DNA of 64,000 bases, taken from NCBI GenBank assembly GCA_902630065.1, contig CACOTF010000002.1, positions 52,169-116,168 of the forward strand, given 5' to 3'. Within the stretch, counting starts at the first letter, position 1. Every line of letters starts with the position of its first letter. The notes under the pieces are model-generated. The model made no database searches and was not told the DNA's origin. It saw only the letters and a program-made list of their open reading frames with translations. Made by a program: the position numbers and the translations under genes. The stretch comes from an uncultured Pelagibacteraceae bacterium. Lineage in GTDB: Bacteria; Pseudomonadota; Alphaproteobacteria; Pelagibacterales; Pelagibacteraceae. Shown one piece after another: positions 21,715 to 29,879 of this stretch.

Positions 21715-23412
21715 TTAATCTTTGACTTTTAGATTTTTATTAATTATCCACTGCTGAATTATTGTTAGTATATTTGTGCAGGTCCAATAAAGAATCAGCC
21801 CCGAGGCAAATGGTGCTAAAATAAATGTTATAAATAGTGGAAACCATTTAAATAATTTTCTCTGCATTACTTGTGCTGGGTCATCACCAACAGCTTGAGG
21901 AGATAACTGCATCTGTAAAAACATAGACCCACCCATTAAAATTGGTAGCAATCCGATTCCTAAAAAATCTGGCACATTATAAGGAAGCAGTCCAAATAAG
22001 TTGAAAATTGTTACTGGATCTTTTGCCGCTAAATCTTTCCATATCCAAACAAAAGGAGCATGTCTCATAGCAATATCCAATAGCAAAAGTTTATAAAGGC
22101 TAAAGAAAATCGGAATTTGTAAGAGTATGGGAATACACGAGCTTGCGGGGTTCACGCCATTAGCTTTGTACATTTTCATGATTTCCTGTTGTAGCTTTTG
22201 CTTATCGTCTTTATATCTGTCTTTTAAAGCTTGCATAGGTTTTGCAAGATGTTTCATTTTACCCATGCTTTTCATTGAATATTGATTCAATGGAAAAAAA
22301 ACTAACCTTACTAAAAATGTTAATATAATTATTGCGTAGCCATAATTTCCAGTGAGTCTAAATAAATAGTCTAAAATGAACCAAAGAGGCTTTACTATAA
22401 AATATAGCACTCCATAATTTACTATTAAGTCTAGTTTTTCAATTTTAAGTTCATCTGTATATTGATCAATAAGTTCAATCTCTTTTGCACCAATTAAAGA
22501 ATTTATGTTGTGACTAACTGATGAATTAGGCCCTGCCTCATATCCACTTAGGTCTATGTAACTTGCTCTATATTTTTTTTTGTAATCTATATCTACCCTA
22601 AATTTCCGATCTTGAGGAGGCAAAATACTTGTCATCCAGTATTTATCACCAATAACCAAATATCCTGAATTAGCTTCTTTAGTAAATTTTTTTTCTTCCA
22701 CATCTTTATAATCAATTTCCTCTAATTCTCCATCGGCAAGAAGAGTGTAACCTTCATGAAGTATATAAAAATCTGTTAAATCTGATGGCAATGAATTTCT
22801 ATGCAAAATACTATAAGGATAAAATTTATAGGTTTTATCAGTATTATTTTTTATATTCTGTTCAACACTGAATAAGTATTTTTCATCAAGAGTTATCTTT
22901 CTCTCAAAAATAATACCTTGATTATTTTCGTAAATTAAGACAATTGGATTGTTAGGAGTTAATTTTGTCCCACTCTTAATTTTCCAAACAGTATTTGAAT
23001 TCGGAACTTCAGCATCACTATTTGTTGCCCAACCAGTATTAAAAAAATATCCATCATTAACGTTTGATGGGTTTAACAAGACAATTTTTTCTTCACTACC
23101 TAAAGTTTGGTTATAGTCTTTAAATACGAAATCATCAATTGCTCCACCATTACTTAAAGATATAGAGCCTTTGATAAATTTATTTTCAAATTCAATTCTT
23201 TTTGAGGAATTTATAGCCTCTGATCTTGTAATTTCTTTAACAATCTCTGTTTGCTCGATTTTTGGAGCTTCAGAATTTTTAACTATTTCTTTGTTAGTTT
23301 CTTGATTTTCTAATTGATTTACATTTTTAGCTGGTGGAGCAAAAAATAATCCATAGAGAATTATTACGGCAGCACTTAAACTAATAGCAGCGATTACATT
23401 GCGAGTATCCAC
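21715..23412 (-). CDS. yidC: Membrane protein insertase YidC
   Basis: 565 residues. One N-terminal membrane helix (IAAISLSAAVIILYGLFF) is followed by a large periplasmic domain. The C-terminal insertase core has about five helices and includes YAIIILTFLVRLVFFPLNQYS, KDRYKDDKQKLQQEIMKMYK and NPASSCIPILLQIPIFFSLYKLL. It inserts membrane proteins with or without SecYEG. The neighbours rpmH-rnpA-yidD-yidC are the standard order. Confidence 0.97.
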   Translation of the reverse strand: MDTRNVIAAISLSAAVIILYGLFFAPPAKNVNQLENQETNKEIVKNSEAPKIEQTEIVKEITRSEAINSSKRIEFENKFIKGSISLSNGGAIDDFVFKDYNQTLGSEEKIVLLNPSNVNDGYFFNTGWATNSDAEVPNSNTVWKIKSGTKLTPNNPIVLIYENNQGIIFERKITLDEKYLFSVEQNIKNNTDKTYKFYPYSILHRNSLPSDLTDFYILHEGYTLLADGELEEIDYKDVEEKKFTKEANSGYLVIGDKYWMTSILPPQDRKFRVDIDYKKKYRASYIDLSGYEAGPNSSVSHNINSLIGAKEIELIDQYTDELKIEKLDLIVNYGVLYFIVKPLWFILDYLFRLTGNYGYAIIILTFLVRLVFFPLNQYSMKSMGKMKHLAKPMQALKDRYKDDKQKLQQEIMKMYKANGVNPASSCIPILLQIPIFFSLYKLLLLDIAMRHAPFVWIWKDLAAKDPVTIFNLFGLLPYNVPDFLGIGLLPILMGGSMFLQMQLSPQAVGDDPAQVMQRKLFKWFPLFITFILAPFASGLILYWTCTNILTIIQQWIINKNLKVKD

Positions 23413-23655
23413 TTAATTTCTACCTTTAATTTTTTCAACCGGGTCATGTCCACCTAAACCAAACCATGGGTTACATCTTAATATTCTTAATGTTGATTTA
23501 TAAGTAGCTTTGAAGATATTATATTTTTCAAAACACTCTAAGCAATAAGAGCTACACGATGGTTCGAATTTGCAAGAGTTGTAGAATAATGGGCTTAATA
23601 AAAATTTGTAAACTCTAATTAAAAAAATAAATGGATAATTTACAATTTTAATCAT
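23413..23655 (-). CDS. yidD: Membrane protein insertion efficiency factor YidD
   Basis: 80 residues with the YidD signature: Y-[KR]-x-x-x-SPL...C.F.PSCS.Y (YKFLLSPLFYNSCKFEPSCSSYCLECFEKYN) and RCNPWFGLGGHDPV at the end. A small membrane-associated protein that helps YidC. It overlaps rnpA by 4 bases and abuts yidC exactly. Confidence 0.95.
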   Translation of the reverse strand: MIKIVNYPFIFLIRVYKFLLSPLFYNSCKFEPSCSSYCLECFEKYNIFKATYKSTLRILRCNPWFGLGGHDPVEKIKGRN

Positions 23656-23993
23656 CTTATTCTTTCAAAATCTTTAAAAATTTGAGTTTTTATATCCTGG
23701 TATTTTTCTTTAGATACATTATGTCTTGCAATAATCAAATATGAAAAATTCAAATTTATTTTAATTTGTTTATAGATATCATTCATAATATTTCTTAGTC
23801 TTCTTTTTATCTTGTTTCTAATAACTGCATTACCTATTTTCTTTTTTGTGACTATACTTAAATTAAGTTTATTTGTATCTTTATTAGAAAGTCTTTTAAA
23901 AAAAATTGTAGAGTATTTGTTTGAAACTTTTTTACCTGAAAGTAGAGATTTAAAATCCTCATTTTTTTTGAGACTTACTAAACTACTTTTCAT
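23652..23993 (-). CDS. rnpA: Ribonuclease P protein component
   Basis: 113 residues of basic protein that binds the RNase P RNA for tRNA 5' maturation. The RNR-type motif is IGNAVIRNKIKRRLRNIM, and the C-terminus has YLIIARHNVSKEKYQDI. The start codon shares one base with the rpmH stop (TAATG), so it is translationally coupled to the ribosomal protein gene. Confidence 0.94.
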   Translation of the reverse strand: MKSSLVSLKKNEDFKSLLSGKKVSNKYSTIFFKRLSNKDTNKLNLSIVTKKKIGNAVIRNKIKRRLRNIMNDIYKQIKINLNFSYLIIARHNVSKEKYQDIKTQIFKDFERIR

Positions 23994-24127
23994 TACACAG
24001 GAGTGAGTTTTTTTCTACCTTTGCCTCTTCTTCTTTTAATTAGTTTTCTTCCACCTTTAGTCTTCATTTTAGATCTAAAACCATGTCTTCTTCTTTTTTT
24101 TTTACTAGGCTGATATGTACGTTTCAT
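23993..24127 (-). CDS. rpmH: Ribosomal protein bL34
   Basis: A 44-residue basic protein: [19 protein letters not shown] ... [21 protein letters not shown]. The sequence is diagnostic of L34. It is short but unmistakable, and it leads the rpmH-rnpA-yidD-yidC-argB run. The 85-base AT-rich gap upstream separates it from the divergent TVP38-like gene and should contain its promoter. Confidence 0.98.
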   Translation of the reverse strand: MKRTYQPSKKKRRRHGFRSKMKTKGGRKLIKRRRGKGRKKLTPV

Positions 24128-24212
24128 TTTAAGGCTTCTTTTTTATTAAATTCCGGTAGTTATACAATTTAATGTATATAAGTACAGTTATTTTTAATAA
24201 GTTAAAGACATA

Positions 24213-24929
24213 ATGATTAACCAAAGTAAATTAAAAATTGTTCTTGGTCTAATATATCTTGCTATAGTAATTGCATTTTTACTACTATTTTTTAATTATT
24301 TTTCTCTTAAAGACTTTGCAACCTATGAACTTCTTAAAAGCAATAGAGATACCTTGAATGAATTAAAAAACTCAAACTTTATATTTACGAGTATCTTATT
24401 TTTATTATTTTGTATAATTTGGTGTTTACTACTTGGATTTGCTTCTCCTATTTATTTGCTAGGTGGATTTATTTTTGGCAAATGGATTGGTTCCATCTTA
24501 GTAATTTTAGGTTTATCTTTTGGATCAACAATTCTTTATCTTTTAGGGAACTATTTTTTTAAAAACTTGATTGAAGAAAAATTTTCATCAAAATATAAAA
24601 AATTAACATTGAAAATACATCAAAATGAATTTTTTTATTTTATAATATATAGACTTGTCGGAGGAATTCCTTTTTTTTTACAAAATTTAATACCGATATT
24701 ATTTAAAATTAAATTAAAAAATTATTTTTTTGGATCAATAATTGGTTTATCACCCCAACTTTTTGCTGGAGCATCACTCGGATCAGGATTAAATAATATT
24801 TTTGAAAATAATCTTACACCACCAAGTCTTTTTGAAATTATTTTGACTCCAGAAGTATATATTCCATTTATAGGTATAATTATCTTAATTGTATTAAGTT
24901 TTTCATTGAGAAAATATTTCTTTAAGTAA
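24213..24929 (+). CDS. TVP38/TMEM64 (DedA-like, VTT domain) membrane protein
   Basis: 238 residues with about six membrane helices. The VTT/SNARE-associated domain shows FASPIYLLGGFIFGKWIGSI, a re-entrant glycine-rich region, and YRLVGGIPFFLQNLIPILFKI followed by FFGSIIGLSPQLFAGASLGSG. Members of this family transport or scramble phospholipids or maintain membrane homeostasis, but the role of this one is not known. tRNA-Thr lies on the opposite strand 2 bases after its stop. Confidence 0.85.
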   Translation: MINQSKLKIVLGLIYLAIVIAFLLLFFNYFSLKDFATYELLKSNRDTLNELKNSNFIFTSILFLLFCIIWCLLLGFASPIYLLGGFIFGKWIGSILVILGLSFGSTILYLLGNYFFKNLIEEKFSSKYKKLTLKIHQNEFFYFIIYRLVGGIPFFLQNLIPILFKIKLKNYFFGSIIGLSPQLFAGASLGSGLNNIFENNLTPPSLFEIILTPEVYIPFIGIIILIVLSFSLRKYFFK

Positions 24930-24931
24930 TA

Positions 24932-25005
24932 TGGTGCCCTCACCCAGAATTGAACTGGAAATTCATCCTTACCATGGATGTGTTATACCATTTAACTATG
25001 AGGGC
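24932..25005 (-). tRNA. tRNA-Thr (anticodon GGT)
   Basis: On the minus strand the acceptor stem GCCCTCA pairs with TGAGGGC, the anticodon arm is CATCC-ATGGTAA-GGATG giving GGT, the T-loop is TTCAATT, the discriminator is A and CCA is encoded. 74 bases. It reads ACC/ACT threonine codons. It converges on the TVP38-like gene with almost no space between. Confidence 0.96.
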
Positions 25006-25102
25006 TTTTTTTAATTATAATTAGTGTATAAAATTGTTTTTTTCAAATAAATGCCTTAATTTTTTGAGAAAATCGGTTATATCTAAACAAGGTAAATGAT
25101 AT

Positions 25103-25300
25103 ATGGGTATACACTTTGATTATAAATCGACAAGAGGTGCTAAAGCTATGGAGAAGCAAGCTAAAAGAGAGAAAAAGCTTGCTGAAAGAAGAGCAAAAAA
25201 AATAGCTAAAAAAGGTGACCCCAAAACTCCAGAGGATAAAACAATACCAATAGATCAAGTAATAACTTTGGATCACCTTACCAATCCAGACAAGAAGTAA
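25103..25300 (+). CDS. Small highly charged protein of unknown function
   Basis: 65 residues, MGIHFDYKSTRGAKAMEKQ ... LTNPDKK. The middle is a strongly basic, Ala/Lys/Arg/Glu-rich helix that could form a coiled coil or bind nucleic acid; the tail is acidic to neutral. It is 5 bases before another tiny basic gene and then dcd, so it belongs to that operon. I know of no function. Confidence 0.65.
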   Translation: MGIHFDYKSTRGAKAMEKQAKREKKLAERRAKKIAKKGDPKTPEDKTIPIDQVITLDHLTNPDKK

Positions 25301-25305
25301 TCAAA

Positions 25306-25407
25306 ATGGACAGGAAGAAGGATAAAAAAGCTAAACTCGAAGAAGCTTTGCGTAAAAACTTAAAAAAAAGAAAAATTTTTCAAAGAAAAAATAAAAAAAA
25401 TAAATAA
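25306..25407 (+). CDS. Tiny basic protein upstream of dcd (hypothetical)
   Basis: A 33-residue frame, MDRKKDKKAKLEEALRKNLK ... FQRKNKKNK. The stop TAA (25405-25407) is directly followed by the dcd ATG, which suggests translational coupling. Alphaproteobacteria often encode a similar tiny protein of the form ALR-NLK-RRK near murA; I base this on memory of the family pattern. The function is unknown. Confidence 0.6.
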   Translation: MDRKKDKKAKLEEALRKNLKKRKIFQRKNKKNK

Positions 25408-25962
25408 ATGTCAGTACAATCAGATAAGTGGATAATCAAAATGGCAAAAGATCATGCAATGATTTCACCATTTGAAGATAAACAAATAAGGGAAGGAAAA
25501 ATTTCATTTGGCGTTTCTTCTTACGGGTACGATGCGAGAGTATCTAATGAGTTTAAAATATTTACTAATGTTAACTCCGAAATTGTAGATCCAAAAAATT
25601 TTAAACCAACAAATTTTGTAACAAAAGAATCTGATGAATGTATTATTCCACCAAATTCTTTTGTTTTAGCAAGAACAGTCGAATATTTTAAAATTCCTAG
25701 TGATGTCTTAGTTATTTGTTTAGGTAAGTCTACTTATGCTAGATGTGGAATAATTGTTAACGTAACACCTTTAGAACCAGGATGGGAAGGTCATGTGACC
25801 CTTGAATTTTCTAACACAACTCCATTACCAGCCAAAATATATGCAAATGAAGGTGTGGCTCAATTTATTTTTTTAAAGGGGAATGAAAAACCCGATGTTT
25901 CATATGCCGACAGAAATGGAAAATATATGGGCCAAAAAGGAGTAACTCTCCCTAAATTATAA
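25408..25962 (+). CDS. dcd: dCTP deaminase
   Basis: 184 residues. Converts dCTP to dUTP, feeding dTTP synthesis. Diagnostic segments are [65 protein letters not shown] (catalytic region) and [10 protein letters not shown]. It is the third gene of the run beginning at 25103, and murA starts one base after its stop. Confidence 0.96.
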   Translation: MSVQSDKWIIKMAKDHAMISPFEDKQIREGKISFGVSSYGYDARVSNEFKIFTNVNSEIVDPKNFKPTNFVTKESDECIIPPNSFVLARTVEYFKIPSDVLVICLGKSTYARCGIIVNVTPLEPGWEGHVTLEFSNTTPLPAKIYANEGVAQFIFLKGNEKPDVSYADRNGKYMGQKGVTLPKL

Positions 25963-25963
25963 A

Positions 25964-27226
25964 ATGGATAAATTTAAAATCATTGGTCCTTCTAAGATCA
26001 GAGGAGAGGTATCAATTTCTGGAAGTAAAAATGCTGCTCTACCAATACTTGCTGCAACCTTACTCTTTGATAAAAATGTAACAATTAAAAACCTTCCACG
26101 GGTTAAAGATATTGATACAATGCTCAATTTACTAAAATCACTAGGAAGAAAAATTAGCTTTAAAAATAATAAAAAAATTGCGACAATCTCAAAAGGAAAA
26201 AAAAAAAATTTTTTTGCACCTTATTCTCTAGTTAAAACAATGAGAGCAGGAATTTTAGTTCTTGGTCCTTTATTGGCAAAAAATAAAAAAGCGAAAGTGA
26301 GTAGTCCAGGTGGTTGCAGTATAGGAGTAAGACCAATAGATATACATTTAAAAGCTATATCAAAGTTAGGTGTTAAAATACAAATTGAAAAAGGATATGT
26401 TAATGCAAAAGCTCAAGAAGGATTAGTTGGTTCAGATATAAAATTTTCAAAAATATCTGTCGGAGCGACCGAAAATTCGATTCTTGCTGCTTGTCTTGCA
26501 AAAGGAATAACAACAATAAAGAATTGCGCTATAGAGCCTGAGATCAAGGATCTGACAAATTTTCTCAACGCAGCTGGCGCAAAGATCAAATGGATTGGTA
26601 AAAGAACTTTAAAGATAGAGGGTGTTAAAACATTAAAAAGTATAACTTACTCAATCATGAATGATAGAATTGAAGCGGGCACTTTTTGTGTCGCCGCATG
26701 TTTAAATGGTGGAAACTTAAAAATTAAAAACTTTGAGCCAAAAATTATCAATACAGAGATAAATTTACTTAAGAAAATTGGCGCAAAGGTAAAAACCACA
26801 AAAAATACAATTCAAATTAAGGGACCAAAAAAAATTAGAAGTTTGGATTTTTTAAAAACTGGAGAATATCCAAACTTCCCCACTGATTTGCAAGCTCAAA
26901 TTATGGTATTATTAACTAGAGCAAATGGGAAAAGCACAATTGAAGAAAATATATTTGAAAACAGATTTATGCATGTTCCAGAGTTAAAAAGATTAGGTGC
27001 AAAAATAAATATTAAAGGTAACAAGGCAATTATTGAAGGAACTAATAATCTAGAGGGAGCTGAGTTAATGTCTAGTGATTTAAGGGCGTCAGTTGCTTTA
27101 GTTTTAGCAGCTTTTATTTCGAGAGGAATATCTATTATAAATAGAGTATATCATTTAGATAGAGGTTATGAAAAAATTGAAAATAAATTAAAAAAAATTG
27201 GGGTAAAAATTAAAAGAATATCTTAG
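25964..27226 (+). CDS. murA: UDP-N-acetylglucosamine 1-carboxyvinyltransferase
   Basis: First committed step of peptidoglycan synthesis. 420 residues, normal length. The N-terminal SGSKNAALPILAATLL carries the catalytic Lys/Asn pair, and the active-site cysteine (target of fosfomycin) is present in SSPGGCSIGVRPIDIHL. The C-terminus DLRASVALVLAAFIS and RGYEKIENKLKKIGVKI is typical. The stop shares one base with the GTG of the next gene. Confidence 0.97.
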   Translation: MDKFKIIGPSKIRGEVSISGSKNAALPILAATLLFDKNVTIKNLPRVKDIDTMLNLLKSLGRKISFKNNKKIATISKGKKKNFFAPYSLVKTMRAGILVLGPLLAKNKKAKVSSPGGCSIGVRPIDIHLKAISKLGVKIQIEKGYVNAKAQEGLVGSDIKFSKISVGATENSILAACLAKGITTIKNCAIEPEIKDLTNFLNAAGAKIKWIGKRTLKIEGVKTLKSITYSIMNDRIEAGTFCVAACLNGGNLKIKNFEPKIINTEINLLKKIGAKVKTTKNTIQIKGPKKIRSLDFLKTGEYPNFPTDLQAQIMVLLTRANGKSTIEENIFENRFMHVPELKRLGAKINIKGNKAIIEGTNNLEGAELMSSDLRASVALVLAAFISRGISIINRVYHLDRGYEKIENKLKKIGVKIKRIS

Positions 27227-27627
27227 TGAATAGTTTTTTAAAGAAGGTAATCGCTCAATCTCCAGATGACTTACAAATAATATCAGCAATATGTGCAGAA
27301 TCTAAAGTTAAAATTTCTGACATAAAGTATCTGCCTTCTACGAAAATTTTTTTACTTTCTGTTTTAAGAAAGGATAAAGAAACAGATAGTGGTAAACCTA
27401 TTAATAGTGTTATAAAATTTGAATTTATTGAAAGTTCCAAGTCTAAAAACATTAACCAATCCAAAGCAGATTTAACTTTAGAATTATTTGCAATTGATAT
27501 TTATAAAAAAAAAGAAAATTTTGAAATAGTTCTGTTATTTTCAAAAAATGGAATTATAACACTGTCCACAGAAGTTATTGATGTAACGTTAGAAGACCAA
27601 AAAATTGAAAATGATAAAAGTAATTAA
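27226..27627 (+). CDS. DUF2948 family protein
   Basis: 133 residues, GTG start overlapping the murA stop by one base. The start AQSPDDLQIISAICAESKVKISDIKYLPSTKIF matches the DUF2948 pattern found in Alphaproteobacteria between murA and hisD. No function is known. The end overlaps the start of hisD by 17 bases. Confidence 0.85.
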   Translation: MNSFLKKVIAQSPDDLQIISAICAESKVKISDIKYLPSTKIFLLSVLRKDKETDSGKPINSVIKFEFIESSKSKNINQSKADLTLELFAIDIYKKKENFEIVLLFSKNGIITLSTEVIDVTLEDQKIENDKSN

Positions 27628-28873
27628 TTGTAAGAAAAAAAATTATAAAAGAGAATTAGTATCTTTTTTGGATAAAAGGAGGTCTGGAAAAGCAGTGGAT
27701 ACTTCGATAGTTCCAAAAATTTTAAAAGACATCAAAATTAATGGAAAAAAAGCACTTATAAAGTATGAGAAAAAATTTAGTAAAAATATAGAGATAGTTC
27801 CTTCAAAAGATAAAGTAAACAAAGCAATTAATACATTAGAACCTAAGATTAAAAAAAGTATCGATTTAGCCTATAATAGAATTTTTAAGTTTCATTCACT
27901 ACAAAAACCAAAAGACATTAAGTATGTAGATAATTATAAAAATAAACTTGAATATAAGTATGTACCACTACAGTCAGTAGGTATTTATGTACCAGCTAAT
28001 TTACCATCCACATTATTAATGAACGCAGTACCTGCAAAAATTTCAGGTGTAAAAAGAATTGTTTTGGCCAATCCAAAACTTAATGGAAAACTAAATCCTG
28101 CTGTTCTTTATGCGGCTAAAAAGGTTGGAATTAAGGAAATTTACTCAATGGGTGGTGCCCAAGCTATTGCAAGTTTAGCATATATTCAAAAAGTGAATAA
28201 AATTGTTGGACCCGGAAATATTTATGTTGCAAGAAGCAAGCGTGAAGTCTTTGGTGACGTTGGGACAGAAGGAATGGTTGCAGGGCCCAGTGAAATTTGT
28301 GTTTTAGCAGATGGTAAAACTGATCTAAATCAAGTTATAACATCTATGATTGGACAAGCAGAACATGATGTAAATTCTCAGTGTATTTTAATTACAAAAG
28401 ATAAAAAATTAGTGAATAAATTTAATGAAGAAATAAAAACAAGTATCAAAAAAGTTCAAAGAAAAAGAGTTGTGTTAAAAAGTTTAAAAAATAATGGATT
28501 AATCGTATTAGCCCAAAGTGATAAGCAAATAATAGAAGCAATTAATGAAGTTGCTCCAGAACACTTAGAAATTAATGTAGTTAATTATAAAAAGTATTTA
28601 GATCAAATTCACAATGCAGGAAGTATTATGATTGGAAAGTATTCTCCAATGGCTGTCTCAGATTATAATGTGGGAAATAATCACGTACTTCCTACGATGG
28701 GCTCTGCAAAATTTTCATCTGGACTAAATCTTAGTGAATTTTATAAAAAAATTAGCCATATAACTCTTACAAAAAAAGGTATTGAGAAATTAGGAGAATC
28801 CGCTACACATCTCGCTGAGTATGAAGAACTAGATAATCATGCTCAGAGTATTAAATCTAGAATGAGGAGTTAA
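27611..28873 (+). CDS. hisD: Histidinol dehydrogenase
   Basis: Last two oxidations of histidine synthesis. About 420 residues from ATG 27611 (a TTG two codons earlier is less likely). Key stretches are VGIYVPANLPSTLLMNAVPAKISG, GGAQAIASLAY, KIVGPGNIYVARSKREVFGDVGTEGMVAGPSE, QAEHDVNSQCILIT (zinc ligands) and APEHLEI. It lies between DUF2948 and infA, the standard alphaproteobacterial order. Confidence 0.96.
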   Translation: MIKVINCKKKNYKRELVSFLDKRRSGKAVDTSIVPKILKDIKINGKKALIKYEKKFSKNIEIVPSKDKVNKAINTLEPKIKKSIDLAYNRIFKFHSLQKPKDIKYVDNYKNKLEYKYVPLQSVGIYVPANLPSTLLMNAVPAKISGVKRIVLANPKLNGKLNPAVLYAAKKVGIKEIYSMGGAQAIASLAYIQKVNKIVGPGNIYVARSKREVFGDVGTEGMVAGPSEICVLADGKTDLNQVITSMIGQAEHDVNSQCILITKDKKLVNKFNEEIKTSIKKVQRKRVVLKSLKNNGLIVLAQSDKQIIEAINEVAPEHLEINVVNYKKYLDQIHNAGSIMIGKYSPMAVSDYNVGNNHVLPTMGSAKFSSGLNLSEFYKKISHITLTKKGIEKLGESATHLAEYEELDNHAQSIKSRMRS

Positions 28874-28876
28874 AGT

Positions 28877-29092
28877 TTGGCAAAAGAAGATATCTTGGTA
28901 TTTGAGGGGGTCGTTAAAGAATTGCTTCCAAATGCCCAAAGTAAAGTTTTGTTAGACAACGGGAAAACTTTAATTTGTACAGTTAGTGGAAAAATGCGAA
29001 AAATGAGAATTCGAATATTATCTCAAGACAGGGTCAAAGTCGAAGTAAGCCCATATGATTTAACAAGAGGCAGGATCTCATTTAGATATTAA
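28877..29092 (+). CDS. infA: Translation initiation factor IF-1
   Basis: 71 residues with a TTG start: (M)AKEDILVFEGVVKELLPNA. It is a single OB fold with VLLDNGKTLICTVSGKMRKMRI and the C-terminal VKVEVSPYDLTRGRISFRY, all standard for IF-1. It starts 3 bases after hisD. The tRNA-Phe gene follows 8 bases later and may be processed from the same transcript. Confidence 0.96.
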   Translation: MAKEDILVFEGVVKELLPNAQSKVLLDNGKTLICTVSGKMRKMRIRILSQDRVKVEVSPYDLTRGRISFRY

Positions 29093-29099
29093 TAATAAT

Positions 29100-29175
29100 G
29101 GCTTCGTAGCTCAGTTGGTAGAGCAGAGCCCTGAAAAGGCTTGTGTCGCTGGTTCGAGTCCCGCCGAAGCCACCA
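29100..29175 (+). tRNA. tRNA-Phe (anticodon GAA)
   Basis: 76 bases. Acceptor GGCTTCG pairs with CGAAGCC, D-arm GCTC/GAGC, anticodon arm GAGCC-CTGAAAA-GGCTT giving GAA, T-loop TTCGAGT, discriminator A, encoded CCA. The T-stem has one T-C mismatch (GCTGG against CCCGC). Its cognate synthetase subunit pheT opens the window. Confidence 0.96.
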
Positions 29176-29255
29176 CTTCTCGGTGGTATACTTAAACAAT
29201 TATTGTATAAATTATCATCTTGCCATATCTGAAAAATTCTTATACTGAGACTGTT

Positions 29256-29285
29256 CTAAATAGATCTAAGTATAAATCTATTTAG
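29256..29285 (+). promoter_or_regulatory. Perfect 10-bp stem-loop in the cold-shock gene leader
   Basis: The arms 29256-29265 (CTAAATAGAT) and 29276-29285 (ATCTATTTAG) are exact complements around a 10-base loop. A possible -10 box TATACT lies at 29241-29246, which would start the mRNA just before this stem; the best -35 (TTGCCA, 29220-29225) has a short 15-base spacer. The hairpin ends 33 bases before the start codon. It may stabilise the mRNA or act in temperature control, as leaders of cold-shock genes often do. Confidence 0.5.
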
Positions 29286-29318
29286 AGACTAACTAACAAT
29301 AAGAAAGAGTAAAAAAGT

Positions 29319-29534
29319 ATGAGTAACATTTTAAAGGGAAAAGTTAAGTGGTTCAATGGAAAGAAAGGCTATGGTTTCATTGAAAGAGAAGACGGTGAAA
29401 AGGACTGTTTCGTACATGCATCAGCAGTACGTGAGGCTGGACTTCGATTCTTAAATGAGAATGATTCCGTTGAGTTCGAAATCGCTGAAGGCGATAAGGG
29501 ACCGAGCGCGGTAAATTTGAAAAAAACATCTTAA
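29319..29534 (+). CDS. cspA: Cold-shock domain protein
   Basis: 71 residues, a single cold-shock (OB-fold) domain. RNP1 is [10 protein letters not shown] and RNP2 is DCFVHASAV; the start [15 protein letters not shown] is diagnostic. It is a single-stranded RNA/DNA-binding chaperone. GC content and codon choice look higher than in the neighbours, as expected for a highly expressed gene. It stands alone between tRNA-Phe and tRNA-His with its own leader. The exact csp paralogue cannot be assigned. Confidence 0.93.
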   Translation: MSNILKGKVKWFNGKKGYGFIEREDGEKDCFVHASAVREAGLRFLNENDSVEFEIAEGDKGPSAVNLKKTS

Positions 29535-29552
29535 GTTTGCCATAACCTTTTT

Positions 29553-29612
29553 TGTTTAGGGGTATTTACCACTTAACGATAAGTATAAGTTTCAAGTATT
29601 TATCCCTACACA
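29553..29612 (+). ncRNA. Imperfect long hairpin downstream of the cold-shock gene (terminator or small RNA)
   Basis: The arm 29553-29568 (TGTTTAGGGGTATTTA) can pair with 29597-29612 (TATTTATCCCTACACA) at 12 of 16 positions. A small inner stem (CTTA 29572-29575 with TAAG 29580-29583) lies in the loop. There is no strong T-run directly after it, so it is not a textbook terminator. It lies 18 bases after the csp stop in a 240-base gap otherwise without genes. It could be a 3'-end structure protecting the mRNA or a small RNA. Confidence 0.35.
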
Positions 29613-29700
29613 AAACTTGCATTCATACTAAAAAGTGCTACAAGGCTGCATGATTTATAAATTCAAAAAATCAAGATCGACACATAGATTGCATATCCAT

Positions 29701-29715
29701 GCAAGCTAAGCTTGC
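29701..29715 (+). terminator. Short perfect stem-loop before tRNA-His
   Basis: GCAAGC (29701-29706) and GCTTGC (29710-29715) form a 6-bp stem with a 3-base loop, followed by the AT-rich TATTATTAAATATTT. This is the most GC-rich small stem in the gap between the cold-shock gene and tRNA-His. It could be a weak terminator or part of a structured transcript. Little else is visible in the gap. Confidence 0.3.
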
Positions 29716-29775
29716 TATTATTAAATATTTATAAATTTAAATTTTTCCACAATTAGTATAAAACAATAAATGGAT

Positions 29776-29851
29776 GCTCGGGTAGCTCAATTGGCAGAGC
29801 AACGGCTTGTGGAGCCGGAGGTTGGCGGATCGTGGCCGCCCCCGAGTACCA
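29776..29851 (+). tRNA. tRNA-His (anticodon GTG), alphaproteobacterial type without G-1
   Basis: 76 bases with encoded CCA. Acceptor GCTCGGG faces CCCGAGT, so the first pair is G1-U72 and the discriminator is A73. The base before G1 is T, so the usual extra G-1 is not encoded. The anticodon loop TTGTGGA gives GTG. The T-loop is ATCGTGG instead of TTCGAnn: the conserved T54/A58 pair is replaced by A54/T58. U72 plus A73 without G-1 is the known alphaproteobacterial form read by a divergent HisRS, whose gene starts 28 bases downstream. Confidence 0.93.
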
Positions 29852-29879
29852 ACGACACAAAGCTTTTCAGGATGAAAAG

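Noticed and set aside
29832-29879. Upstream extension of hisS into tRNA-His
   Set aside because: The open frame runs into the tRNA sequence by chance; the conserved protein begins around MNKENKLQASLPKGF.
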